Positions 17,767 through 25,222 of a stretch of DNA of 64,000 nucleotides are shown here, piece after piece. Source of the stretch: Paenibacillus sp. NEAU-GSW1 (GTDB lineage Bacteria > Bacillota > Bacilli > Paenibacillales > Paenibacillaceae); NCBI RefSeq assembly GCF_009737085.1, contig NZ_WOVL01000001.1, positions 186,001-250,000 of the forward strand, in the 5' to 3' direction. Each line of letters starts with the position of its first letter. The first letter of the stretch is position 1. Position numbers and translations under genes: made by a program. The notes below the pieces were generated by a model. That model had not been told where the DNA came from. It worked only from the letters and a program-made list of their open reading frames with translations, and did not search any database.

Positions 17767-18402
17767 ATGGCGGAGACGAAAATTTTAATTGCAACCAAAA
17801 ACGAAGGGAAAGTAAGGGAGTTCGCTCATGCGCTCAGCAAACTGGGCAAAGAGGTTGTGAGCCTGAACGACTTTCCGGCTTTTCCGGACATTGTGGAGGA
17901 CGGAGATACGTTCGCCGCGAATGCAAGAATAAAGGCGAAGGCAGCCGGCGACGCTTTCGGCGTGCAAGTGCTTGCTGACGATTCCGGCTTGCGGGTGAAA
18001 GCTTTGGGCGGCGCTCCAGGCGTCTATTCCGCGCGTTACGCGGGCGAAGGCGCTTCGGACAGCGACAATAACGCCAAGTTGCTTAAAGAGCTTGCAGCGC
18101 TCGACGCACCCGCCGCTGCGGAGCCGCTGAATGACGGTACGCGGCTGCTCAGCGGCGCGCAGTTTGTCTGCGCGCTGGCGCTCTACGATCCGGCAACCGG
18201 ATCGTTCACCGAAGCTGAAGGCACAGTGGACGGGCTTATCGCCGATCGTCCGCGAGGCGACGGCGGCTTCGGCTATGATCCGCTGTTCTGGCTCCCGCAG
18301 CTTAACCGCGCGATGGCGGAGTTGTCGAAGGAAGAGAAGCGGCAAATCGGCCACCGGGGTCATGCGTTGGAGCAATTGTTGCAGAAGCTGTCCTCGCTTT
18401 AG
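17767..18402 (+). CDS. rdgB: XTP/dITP diphosphatase (RdgB/HAM1 family)
   Basis: Hydrolyses XTP, dITP and ITP to monophosphates and keeps deaminated purines out of DNA and RNA. 211 residues. N-terminal nucleotide-binding LIATKNEGKVREF at 7-19, catalytic ADDSGL (70-75), GGAPGVYSARYAG, and the C-terminal GDGGFGYDPLFWLP and GHRGHALEQL motifs. ATG 17767 follows the rph TAG directly, implying translational coupling; GGTGGAGAG inside the rph end can serve as ribosome binding site. Ended by a long perfect hairpin shared with asnB. Confidence 0.96.
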   Translation: MAETKILIATKNEGKVREFAHALSKLGKEVVSLNDFPAFPDIVEDGDTFAANARIKAKAAGDAFGVQVLADDSGLRVKALGGAPGVYSARYAGEGASDSDNNAKLLKELAALDAPAAAEPLNDGTRLLSGAQFVCALALYDPATGSFTEAEGTVDGLIADRPRGDGGFGYDPLFWLPQLNRAMAELSKEEKRQIGHRGHALEQLLQKLSSL

Positions 18403-18420
18403 AACATAAGAGGAGCGCTT

Positions 18421-18475
18421 AATAGAAAGAGACCTGCCTCGGCACGCGAGAGGCAGGTCTCTTTCTATTATTTGA
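18421..18475. terminator. Bidirectional terminator with 20-bp perfect stem between rdgB and asnB
   Basis: The arm 18421-18440 is the exact reverse complement of 18450-18469, with a 9-nt loop and AT-rich flanks. The asnB stop codon (18468-18470) lies inside the stem end. Confidence 0.85.
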
Positions 18476-20312
18476 TCGTTACCTTATATTCCTTGAGCCA
18501 TAAGTTGACTTGATACAAGTAAGCGAAGAGCTGCGGGCCGGACATAAGCTGCCCGAACCATGGAATGTTCGAGCTCGCCGAGGCGGATTCCGCTAATTCC
18601 CGCACTTTGGCGACATTGATGAGCGGCAGCAGCGGCGAAGACGGATCGTCCAGCACTTCAAGCAGCAGCCCTTTAACGGCAGCGAGATAGTTCGGGTTGT
18701 GCGTTTTTGGATACGGGCTTTTTTTGCGGGTCAGCACGTCGTCAGGAAGAACGCCTTTAAGCGCTTTGCGGAGAATGCCCTTCTCGCGGTCGCCAGCCGT
18801 TTTAATTTCCCACGGAATGTTCCAAACGTATTGCACGAGCCGATGGTCGCAGAAAGGCACCCGCACTTCGAGCCCGGCCGCCATGCTCATCCGGTCTTTG
18901 CGGTCCAGCAGCGTCGGCATAAAGCGCGTAATGTTCAGGTAAGACATTTGGCGCATACGCCTTACTTGCTCCGACTCGCCGTCAAGATGCGGCACTTCGG
19001 CGATCGCATCCGAATAACGGTCGCCGATGTAGTCGAGCGGCTTGATCCATGCGGCGACGTCAGGAGCGAGCAGTTCTGCGCGCATGGAGGAGGCAAGCGA
19101 CCATGGGAAGGTGTTCGCATTTAGCGCTTCCTCCCGGTGAAACCATGGATAGCCGCCGAAAATTTCGTCTGCGGCTTCTCCTGAAATGGCTACGGTCGCG
19201 CCTTTCTTGATTTCACGGCAGAACAGCAGGAGCGAAGCGTCGACATCTGCCATGCCCGGAAGATCGCGCGCTAAAGTCGCATCGCGCAGCGCCGAGACGA
19301 GTTCCGGCGTATCGAACTGGATCGGATGATGGACAGTGCCCAGATGCGTCGTCATTCTTTCGATCCAGGGAGCGTCGCTGTTCGGCTGGAACGCGTGCGC
19401 CTGAAAATGTTTGTCGTTATCGCGGTAATCGACCGAATACGTATGAACATTCCCTTGACCGGTCTGTTCATAGTAGCGGACAGCAAGCGTCGTCAGCGCG
19501 CTTGAATCGAGGCCGCCAGACAACAATGTGCATACAGGCACATCGGAGACGAGCTGGCGCTCCGTCGTATCCTTGAGCAGCTCGCGCACATGTTCGGCCG
19601 TAGCCGCGATATCCTCTTCATGGGGCTGGCTCTCCAGGCTCCAATATTTCGCTTTGCGAATGCCTTCGCGGTTCACGGTCATGCACTGGCCGGGCAGCAG
19701 CTCGCTTAGCTGCTTATATACGCCTTGGCCTGGCGTGCGCGCCGGCCCGAGGATGAAGACTTCGGCAAGACCTTCGGCGCCGACCTCAGCTTTAACGGCA
19801 GGATGCGCAAGTATCGCCTTCGGCTCGGAGCCGAAGAGGAACAGCCCTTCCGAGGTGCTGAAAAAGAGCGGTTTTACGCCCAGGCGGTCTCGCGCGAGAA
19901 ACAGCTCCTGCTCCGCCACATTCCAAATGGCAAAGGCAAAAATGCCGTTGAAGCGTTCCACGCAAGCTTTTCCCCACTCGATAAACGCGATTAGCAGCAC
20001 TTCGGTGTCGCAGTTGGTCGTGAAGCGGCGGCCTCTGCTTTCCAGCTCCGCGCGCAATTCCAATGCATTATATAATTCTCCGTTATAGACGACGACGCAG
20101 GTGTCGTCTCCTGATTGCCTGATCATCGGCTGTGCGCCATTCTCCGGATCGATTACGCTGAGACGCCGGTGGCCGAGCGCGCAATGCGCTGAAATCCAAG
20201 TGCCTGAGGCATCGGGACCGCGCAGCGATAGCGTCTCCGTCATGCGTTCCAGACTATTGCTGTCATGGGTGAGGTCGCGGGTCCAATCAATCCAGCCTGT
20301 AATTCCGCACAT
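18468..20312 (-). CDS. asnB: Asparagine synthase (glutamine-hydrolysing)
   Basis: ATP-dependent amidation of aspartate using glutamine. 614 residues. The N-terminal Ntn glutaminase domain starts with the catalytic Cys2 (MCGITGWIDW) and carries LRGPDASG, YNGELYN and the SEPKAILAHP segment. The C-terminal synthetase domain carries the ATP pyrophosphatase loop LLSGGLDSSAL at about 263-273, GEAADEIFGGYPWF, and VRVPFCDHRLVQYVWNIP. A moderate site (AAAGGAATGAG) precedes the minus-strand ATG at 20312. Monocistronic between convergent rdgB and a divergent unknown gene. No T-box or amino-acid attenuator is visible upstream. Confidence 0.96.
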   Translation of the reverse strand: MCGITGWIDWTRDLTHDSNSLERMTETLSLRGPDASGTWISAHCALGHRRLSVIDPENGAQPMIRQSGDDTCVVVYNGELYNALELRAELESRGRRFTTNCDTEVLLIAFIEWGKACVERFNGIFAFAIWNVAEQELFLARDRLGVKPLFFSTSEGLFLFGSEPKAILAHPAVKAEVGAEGLAEVFILGPARTPGQGVYKQLSELLPGQCMTVNREGIRKAKYWSLESQPHEEDIAATAEHVRELLKDTTERQLVSDVPVCTLLSGGLDSSALTTLAVRYYEQTGQGNVHTYSVDYRDNDKHFQAHAFQPNSDAPWIERMTTHLGTVHHPIQFDTPELVSALRDATLARDLPGMADVDASLLLFCREIKKGATVAISGEAADEIFGGYPWFHREEALNANTFPWSLASSMRAELLAPDVAAWIKPLDYIGDRYSDAIAEVPHLDGESEQVRRMRQMSYLNITRFMPTLLDRKDRMSMAAGLEVRVPFCDHRLVQYVWNIPWEIKTAGDREKGILRKALKGVLPDDVLTRKKSPYPKTHNPNYLAAVKGLLLEVLDDPSSPLLPLINVAKVRELAESASASSNIPWFGQLMSGPQLFAYLYQVNLWLKEYKVTIK

Positions 20313-20384
20313 CTTTTCTCATTCCTTTCTTCTGCTGGGCGCGAGTAGCGATAATAACCGTTATATGCTGAAAAAAGTAATAAA

Positions 20385-20795
20385 ATGTCTGTCCGAATGG
20401 GGAAGCTATACGGGACGTTGCTATGGTTTGTTAACGACGAGAGCAAGGAGTTGAAGGCACAAATGCATGAAAACGATTTTTCCGGCAGCGGGCGCAAAAC
20501 ATTTTATGTGTCCGTTCAAGCGGGTCAGGTGCTGCAGGATGGAGACGCCGCAGCGTACGAGCTTGTCATAAACGCAACCGATGAGGAAGCGGATGAGCTA
20601 AAACAGCTGTTCAACGATTTATCGAGCATGGATGAGGCGCAAATGTTTCATTTCGTGCCGGAATCGATGGAAATTAATAACGATGCCCGCATCAATGACG
20701 GCTATGACAGTATCATTCAGCAAATTTATCAGTTTGTTTACGATCACGGCACGGACGAGACGAGGCGGCATATCGAGGGCATGGAGATACTCTGA
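20385..20795 (+). CDS. Conserved-looking hypothetical protein
   Basis: 136 residues, acidic, no signal peptide or membrane segment; I do not recognise the family. The composition and clean alternation of predicted strand and helix (GKLYGTLLWFVND, TFYVSVQAGQVL, AAYELVINATDEEADELKQLFND, YDSIIQQIYQFVYDHGTDETRRHI) argue for a real globular protein. There is no convincing ribosome binding site before ATG 20385; ATG 20397 (MGKLYG) is an alternative. It is divergent from asnB and followed 43 bp later by a small basic ORF that could share its transcript. Confidence 0.65.
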   Translation: MSVRMGKLYGTLLWFVNDESKELKAQMHENDFSGSGRKTFYVSVQAGQVLQDGDAAAYELVINATDEEADELKQLFNDLSSMDEAQMFHFVPESMEINNDARINDGYDSIIQQIYQFVYDHGTDETRRHIEGMEIL

Positions 20796-20838
20796 CGCAT
20801 CGATTGTTGCAGAATAAGAAAGGGGGTGCAAAGACGGC

Positions 20839-20985
20839 ATGAGCCAATCTCCAAAAAATAAAAGCTTGAAATACAAAATTAATTCCGAGTTTGCGGAAGA
20901 AGTGCTTGCCAAAAACGAAAAGCATGACGCGCAAAACAATCCGAGCGGCAATGCCGGCGGCAATCGCCGGTCCGGACGCCACTAG
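20839..20985 (+). CDS. Small basic protein of 48 residues
   Basis: Starts MSQSPKNKSLKYKINSEFAE and ends in a Gly/Asn/Arg-rich tail GNAGGNRRSGRH. A very strong AAGGGGGTG (about 20819-20827) precedes the ATG with a slightly long 11-12 nt spacing. Highly charged and rich in Lys, Asn and Gly like small spore-coat-associated or small acid-soluble-type proteins, but no family signature is seen. It lies between an unknown gene and a terminator, so it is probably the last gene of that unit. Confidence 0.6.
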   Translation: MSQSPKNKSLKYKINSEFAEEVLAKNEKHDAQNNPSGNAGGNRRSGRH

Positions 20986-21023
20986 CTGCCTTATCTGCGG
21001 AATAAAAGAATAAAATTCGAAGC

Positions 21024-21094
21024 GCACCCCCTGGAATTGTCATTGGAGCAAGCGACAGCTGATCCGATGAAATAACAGGGGGTGCATTTTTTTT
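21024..21094 (+). terminator. Terminator after the 48-residue ORF
   Basis: GCACCCCCT (21024-21032) pairs with AGGGGGTGC (21077-21085), followed by A and eight T. The loop is long (44 nt). Confidence 0.7.
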
Positions 21095-21103
21095 GCTTTT
21101 TCG

Positions 21104-21125
21104 TATACAATAGGAACAAACGTTC
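21104..21125 (+). promoter_or_regulatory. -10 box followed by a LexA-like palindrome
   Basis: TATACAAT (21104-21111) is followed directly by GGAACAAACGTTC, giving GAAC-N4-GTTC at 21114-21125, the core of the Gram-positive LexA (DinR) box CGAACRNRYGTTYG with mismatches only in the outermost bases. It lies 18 bp before the next gene. Confidence 0.5.
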
Positions 21126-21143
21126 TTATGGAGTGGTGCGAAA

Positions 21144-21527
21144 ATGAGCAGTGCAACAATATCGGAGGAAGAATACCGGCTCATTAAAGACTATTGTATT
21201 TTGCCTTTTATTCGGGATATGGTGCTGAGAAACAATGAAATTATTAAGAAGGACAAACATTCGATGAAGCCGCTTTATGTTCGAAGCGGGGAGGCGCTGC
21301 TCGAAGTAATTGATCGCGATATTTATGAAGCGCGCCGTGCTGTCCGCCAGCTTAAAGCGCAAATTACGGAAGTTAGACGCAGCGACGAAGGGATACTGTA
21401 CCAAATTAAATTGCGCGGCTATGTGAGCGACTACGGTCTTGTTCGACACGTCGTCAAACAAGAGATGGAGCAGAGGCTGCGGCGGTACATTGCGGGAATG
21501 TTTACGACTTCTTGGCAAAACAATTAA
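21144..21527 (+). CDS. Hypothetical protein behind a LexA-like box
   Basis: 127 residues, charged and probably helical (EEEYRLIKDYCILPFIRDMV, MKPLYVRSGEALLEVIDRDI, EARRAVRQLKAQITEVRRSD), no membrane segment or signal. I do not recognise the family. GGAGTGG lies about 8 nt before ATG 21144. It is alone on the plus strand, convergent with the tRNA-Arg gene. The GAAC-N4-GTTC palindrome just downstream of its -10 box suggests damage-inducible control (inference). Confidence 0.7.
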   Translation: MSSATISEEEYRLIKDYCILPFIRDMVLRNNEIIKKDKHSMKPLYVRSGEALLEVIDRDIYEARRAVRQLKAQITEVRRSDEGILYQIKLRGYVSDYGLVRHVVKQEMEQRLRRYIAGMFTTSWQNN

Positions 21528-21532
21528 AAAAA

Positions 21533-21573
21533 AGTGGACGTGATCCCGATAGTAATAAGGGGGAGACGTCCAC
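21533..21573 (-). terminator. Outer terminator for the tRNA-Arg transcript
   Basis: On the minus strand GTGGACGT (21573-21566) pairs with ACGTCCAC (21540-21533) and is followed by eight T, so it can stop transcription coming from the tRNA. Confidence 0.65.
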
Positions 21574-21595
21574 GTTCGACATGATCAGACAAGAA

Positions 21596-21626
21596 ACCCC
21601 GAAAACCGTTGGCGGGTTATCGGGGT
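21596..21626 (-). terminator. Inner terminator-like hairpin after tRNA-Arg
   Basis: On the minus strand ACCCCGATAACCCG and CGGTTTTCGGGGT pair with one mismatch and one bulge, then TTTCTTG. It lies 27 bp beyond the tRNA 3' end. Confidence 0.6.
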
Positions 21627-21652
21627 TGTTATCGGATTATTTGAAGTTTAAA

Positions 21653-21729
21653 TGGCGTCCCAGGAGGGATTCGAACCCCCGACCGCACGCTTAGAAGGCG
21701 TGTGCTCTATCCAGCTGAGCTACTGGGAC
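21653..21729 (-). tRNA. tRNA-Arg (anticodon TCT)
   Basis: 77 nt on the minus strand. Acceptor stem GTCCCAG/CTGGGAC with discriminator G and encoded CCA, D arm AGCTCAGCTGGATAGAGC, anticodon stem CACGC/GCGTG enclosing CTTCTAA with anticodon TCT (21695-21693), and T arm CGGGGGTTCGAATCCC. It reads AGA codons. A single tRNA-Arg gene also lies at this place in the Bacillus subtilis order, between the rph region and tig. Confidence 0.97.
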
Positions 21730-21740
21730 ACATAAGAAAG

Positions 21741-21770
21741 ATTATAGCATGATTAATGTTGAAATTGCAA
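21741..21770 (-). promoter_or_regulatory. Promoter of tRNA-Arg
   Basis: Minus strand: TTGCAA (21770-21765), 18-bp spacer, extended -10 TGCTATAAT with TATAAT at 21746-21741, 12 bp before the tRNA 5' end. Confidence 0.75.
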
Positions 21771-21878
21771 CGGTTAAATCTATATTTTTGCAGATGCTGC
21801 ATTGCGCTTGGATAATATAGCATATTATCGAGTAGAAAATCAATAGTTTTCCGTTTCGTTTCGTATATGAACGGCAAC

Positions 21879-21888
21879 GTGCTATAAT
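21879..21888 (+). promoter_or_regulatory. Extended -10 promoter for the ysoA-like gene
   Basis: TGCTATAAT with TATAAT at 21883-21888. The -35 at about 21860 (TTCGTA) is weak. It precedes the gene by about 50 bp. Confidence 0.5.
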
Positions 21889-21938
21889 CGAACGCAAGAC
21901 CTTGACTGAAGCGACAGATGAGGCTTAAGCAATGAGGC

Positions 21939-22925
21939 TTGAGCTATAAGGCGGTGAAAACCATAACAACTGGTGACGAAATACATAACAGCAGCAATGA
22001 CAACAACGTCTACTTATTCCCCAAAATGCTGGACCATTATCAAATTCAATTAACCCGCATGCTGGAGTCGGAGCAATACAGCGAAGCGAAGCGGCTTCTT
22101 CGTTTTCTGCTGCAATGCAAGGGCGAAGACGTACGCCATTACGAAGAGTGGGGCAGCTTGCTTACGTGGCTCGATATGGCGTTTCCAGACTTAGCGGCAG
22201 ACGCATACGGCGAAGCGGACAGCGGCGGCAAGGACAACGATAGTGAAGCGGATGAAACGGCGCTTCGCGAGCAGATGCTGAATCCTTCCGGACAAGACGA
22301 AGCTTATATTAAGCAGGTGCTTTATATTATGGAGCATCATCCGATGCTCGATCAGCAATTGCTTGCGCTTGAGCGCGCAGCATATATTCAATCGCCAGAA
22401 GTGGATACGGCGATCGTGGATTGGCTGACGACTGCGCGGGATTTGCATCCGCTCCTGCAATTTAAAGCGCTTCAGTGCTTGCGAAGGCGCGAAATGAGCG
22501 GAACGCTTGAATTGGATCGAATGGGCGAACGGGTCCAGTTCGATATCGAGACGACGCCGCTGGCGATGGACGATTTTCCGCAGCCGATCGGCCGGATCTT
22601 GGAGCGCGTCGAGCAGGTGACGGAAGCGGACGATCCGACGCTGCCTCATTTTGCCAGGGAATTGTGGAAGGAAAGCCTGCAATTTCTGTACGGCTCCTCG
22701 GCGTATGCGTGGATGCTGCGGGAGGATGACGATACGGTCGATTGCTGGGCGGCGGCGCTGCATCTCACGCTGCTGCTGACCGTATACGGTTCGGCTAACG
22801 ATGACGATATTCGCGACATGTACGGAATTACGGACTCGCTCCGTTTCCGGTATGAGCAAGCTTGCCGGGCGCTTCGGCAGGTAGCCGTTTTGCAGCGTGC
22901 AGAAGGCGATGATCCTCAGCCTTGA
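21939..22925 (+). CDS. ysoA: YsoA-like tetratricopeptide-type protein
   Basis: 328 residues if started at TTG 21939. The N-terminal part (YQIQLTRMLESEQYSEAKRLL then LTWLDMAFPDLAADA) looks like a helical TPR pair. An acidic linker at about 95-110 and further helical repeats follow. Position directly before tig, as in Bacillus subtilis, is the main reason for the YsoA call; the molecular role is unknown. The start is unclear: TTG 21939 has no spaced ribosome binding site, while the near-perfect TAAGGCGGTGA (21948-21958) is followed 5-8 nt later by an in-frame ATA at 21963, and the first in-frame ATG is at 22026 without a site. Confidence 0.8.
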   Translation: MSYKAVKTITTGDEIHNSSNDNNVYLFPKMLDHYQIQLTRMLESEQYSEAKRLLRFLLQCKGEDVRHYEEWGSLLTWLDMAFPDLAADAYGEADSGGKDNDSEADETALREQMLNPSGQDEAYIKQVLYIMEHHPMLDQQLLALERAAYIQSPEVDTAIVDWLTTARDLHPLLQFKALQCLRRREMSGTLELDRMGERVQFDIETTPLAMDDFPQPIGRILERVEQVTEADDPTLPHFARELWKESLQFLYGSSAYAWMLREDDDTVDCWAAALHLTLLLTVYGSANDDDIRDMYGITDSLRFRYEQACRALRQVAVLQRAEGDDPQP

Positions 22926-22950
22926 AAAGCTGGCGCATTATGTTTATAAT
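22922..22950 (+). promoter_or_regulatory. SigA-type promoter of tig
   Basis: TTGAAA (22922-22927), 17-bp spacer, TATAAT (22945-22950), overlapping the ysoA stop codon and 69 bp before the tig start. Confidence 0.8.
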
Positions 22951-23018
22951 AGAATGGTTTATGAAACATGAACGTGAAAATTTAGGACGCATGCGTATTT
23001 TGGAGGGGAAAGCATAAA

Positions 23019-24329
23019 ATGAAAGCAACTTGGGAAAAAATAGACAAGAACGTCGTTTCCATCGACGTTGAGGTTGAAGCGGAAAAAGTAACAGTCGCGC
23101 TTGACCAAGCATTCAAGAAAGTCGTACAAAAGGTTAATGTGCCTGGCTTCCGTAAAGGCAAAGTGCCGCGGGGCATTTTCGAATCCCGTTTCGGCATCGA
23201 GAGCTTGTATCAAGATGCAATTGACATTCTGCTTCCGGACGCTTACTCCGAAGCGGTAAAAGCGAACGATCTGCAGCCGGTTGACCGTCCGGAGATCGAC
23301 GTTGAGCAATTCGCAAAAGGTCAAACGTTCAAATTTAAAGCAAAAGTTATCGTTCGCCCTGAAGTTCAACTTGGCGAATACAAAGGTCTTGAAGTTCCAG
23401 CTGTTGAAGTCGCTGTAGGCGAAGAAGAAATCAACGCTGAGCTGGAGCGTCTGCAACAGCGTCATGCGGAGCTTTCCGTTATCGACGAAGGCGCAGCTCA
23501 AAACGGCGACATTACCGTTATCGATTTCGACGGTTATGTGGACGGCGTTCAATTCGAGGGCGGCCAAAGTGAAGGCTACTCGCTGGAGATCGGTTCCGGT
23601 TCGTTCATTCCTGGATTCGAAGATCAAATCGTTGGCATGCAAGTAGGCGACTTCAAGGATGTTGAAGTAACGTTCCCTGAGGCTTACCATGCAGAGAACC
23701 TGGCCGGCAAAGCTGCCGTGTTCAAAGTGAAACTGCATGAAATCAAACGCAAGAGCCTGCCGGCGCTTGACGACGAGTTCGCGAAAGACGTAAGCGAATT
23801 CGATACGCTTGAAGAGTACAAGCAGGACCTGGCTGAGAAGCTGAAAGCAAGCAAAGAGAAAGAAGCAGAGCAAGCGCGCGAGAATGCGATCGTTACGAAA
23901 GCATCCGATGCGGCTGAGGTTGAAATTCCTGAACCGATGATCGTAACGGAAGTGGACTTCATGCTGCGCGACTTCGAAAACCGTCTTCGCATGCAAGGCA
24001 TGAACCTGGATCTGTACTACCAGTTCTCCGGCCAAAACGAATCGGTGCTTCGCGAGCAAATGCGTTCGGACGCTGAGAAACGCGTTCGCAACAACCTGGT
24101 GCTGACAGCGATCGCGAAAGCGGAAGGCATCGAAGCGACTGAGGCTGACGTGAACGAAGAGCTTGAAAATCTGGCGAAAGCTTATAACCGTCCAGCGGAA
24201 GAGCTTCGCACTATTTTCACGCAAAACGGAAATATCGAGAGCCTGAGAGAAGATCTCGAACTGCGCAAAACAATCAAACTTCTTCTCGACAACAGCAAAA
24301 CGGTTGCGGCTGAGGCGGCACAAGCCTAG
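23019..24329 (+). CDS. tig: Trigger factor (ribosome-bound chaperone / prolyl isomerase)
   Basis: Binds nascent chains at the ribosome exit tunnel next to protein L23. 436 residues. The N-terminal ribosome-binding domain carries the signature NVPGFRKGKVPRGIFESRFG at about 44-63, the FKBP-type prolyl isomerase domain spans about 150-245 (NGDITVIDFDGYVDG, EIGSGSFIPGFEDQIVGM), and the C-terminal helical chaperone domain runs to the end. TGGAGGGG lies about 10 nt before ATG 23019. It has its own promoter and is followed by a terminator, ahead of clpP and clpX. Confidence 0.97.
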   Translation: MKATWEKIDKNVVSIDVEVEAEKVTVALDQAFKKVVQKVNVPGFRKGKVPRGIFESRFGIESLYQDAIDILLPDAYSEAVKANDLQPVDRPEIDVEQFAKGQTFKFKAKVIVRPEVQLGEYKGLEVPAVEVAVGEEEINAELERLQQRHAELSVIDEGAAQNGDITVIDFDGYVDGVQFEGGQSEGYSLEIGSGSFIPGFEDQIVGMQVGDFKDVEVTFPEAYHAENLAGKAAVFKVKLHEIKRKSLPALDDEFAKDVSEFDTLEEYKQDLAEKLKASKEKEAEQARENAIVTKASDAAEVEIPEPMIVTEVDFMLRDFENRLRMQGMNLDLYYQFSGQNESVLREQMRSDAEKRVRNNLVLTAIAKAEGIEATEADVNEELENLAKAYNRPAEELRTIFTQNGNIESLREDLELRKTIKLLLDNSKTVAAEAAQA

Positions 24330-24371
24330 CTTTAAGCACGCGCTGAACTGAATATAAGGTTTTACCGAAAG

Positions 24372-24410
24372 ATAAGGCACGTCATCATATAAGATACGTG
24401 CCTTATTTTC
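24372..24410 (+). terminator. Terminator after tig
   Basis: ATAAGGCACGT (24372-24382) pairs with ACGTGCCTTAT (24396-24406), then TTTTC. Confidence 0.85.
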
Positions 24411-24497
24411 ACCCTACATAACATATTGTGGTTGAAATGGAGATTGTTCTGGCGTACATATCGAGCGGCATGCGTCGTATACTGTATTATTGGAAAA

Positions 24498-24526
24498 ATG
24501 ACATTGCCCCTCCAACGTGTTACAAT
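24498..24526 (+). promoter_or_regulatory. SigA-type promoter of clpP-clpX
   Basis: ATGACA (24498-24503), 17-bp spacer, TACAAT (24521-24526), 88 bp before clpP. No direct-repeat CtsR box (GGTCAAA type) was found in this 285-bp gap. Confidence 0.65.
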
Positions 24527-24614
24527 AGCTGAAACAGCTTTTGCCGCTCTTTGGCAGGCGAATGCTGATTCAATATTTGCAGTATAAGTCATAAAACGAA
24601 AAGAGGTTGGTCGC

Positions 24615-25205
24615 ATGAATCTTGTACCGATCGTAGTCGAACAAACGAATCGCGGGGAACGGTCATACGATATCTACTCGCGTCTGTTGAAAGACCGTAT
24701 CATTTTTCTCGGGAGCGCCATCGATGATGACGTAGCAAACTCCATTATCGCACAGCTGCTGTTTCTGGCGGCCGACGATCCAGAGAAAGACATTCATCTG
24801 TACATCAATTCCCCTGGCGGAAGCGTAACGGCCGGCATGGGTATTTTTGATACGATGCAATATATTAAGCCGGATGTGTCTACGATTTGCATGGGCATGG
24901 CGGCGAGCATGGGCTCCCTGCTTCTGACAGCGGGCGCCAAAGGCAAGCGTTTTGCGCTTCCGAACGCGGAAGTAATGATCCATCAGCCGCTCGGCGGCGT
25001 GCGCGGTCAAGCATCGGACATTAAAATCCATGCCGACTGGATCTTGAAAACAAAACAAAAGCTGAATCAAATTTATGTGGATCGTACCGGTCAGCCGTAC
25101 GAGAAAATTGAGCGCGATACCGATCGCGACAATTTCCTCAGCGCCGAAGAAGCGTTGAATTACGGTTTGATCGACAAGGTGATTACATCTCCGGTATCGA
25201 TTTAA
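24615..25205 (+). CDS. clpP: ATP-dependent Clp protease proteolytic subunit
   Basis: Serine protease that forms the tetradecameric chamber serving ClpX/ClpC. 196 residues, the normal length. Catalytic triad at the canonical positions: Ser98 (MGMAASMGS), His123 (MIHQPLGG) and Asp172 (RDTDRDNF). [11 protein letters not shown] forms the conserved handle region. AAGAGG precedes ATG 24615. clpX starts 17 bp after the stop, so both are co-transcribed; Bacillus subtilis keeps clpP elsewhere, so the tig-clpP-clpX order here resembles many other bacteria. Confidence 0.97.
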   Translation: MNLVPIVVEQTNRGERSYDIYSRLLKDRIIFLGSAIDDDVANSIIAQLLFLAADDPEKDIHLYINSPGGSVTAGMGIFDTMQYIKPDVSTICMGMAASMGSLLLTAGAKGKRFALPNAEVMIHQPLGGVRGQASDIKIHADWILKTKQKLNQIYVDRTGQPYEKIERDTDRDNFLSAEEALNYGLIDKVITSPVSI

Positions 25206-25222
25206 ATTGAAGGGGTGATACC

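Noticed and set aside
20313..20384. Asn T-box upstream of asnB
   Set aside because: No GGTGG-type T-box sequence or terminator lies on the minus strand before asnB.
22959..24380. 473-codon minus-strand ORF opposite tig
   Set aside because: Antisense shadow of trigger factor; no ribosome binding site and no protein-like motif.
24411..24614. CtsR box upstream of clpP
   Set aside because: No GGTCAAA-type direct repeat found on either strand; only a SigA-type promoter is visible.
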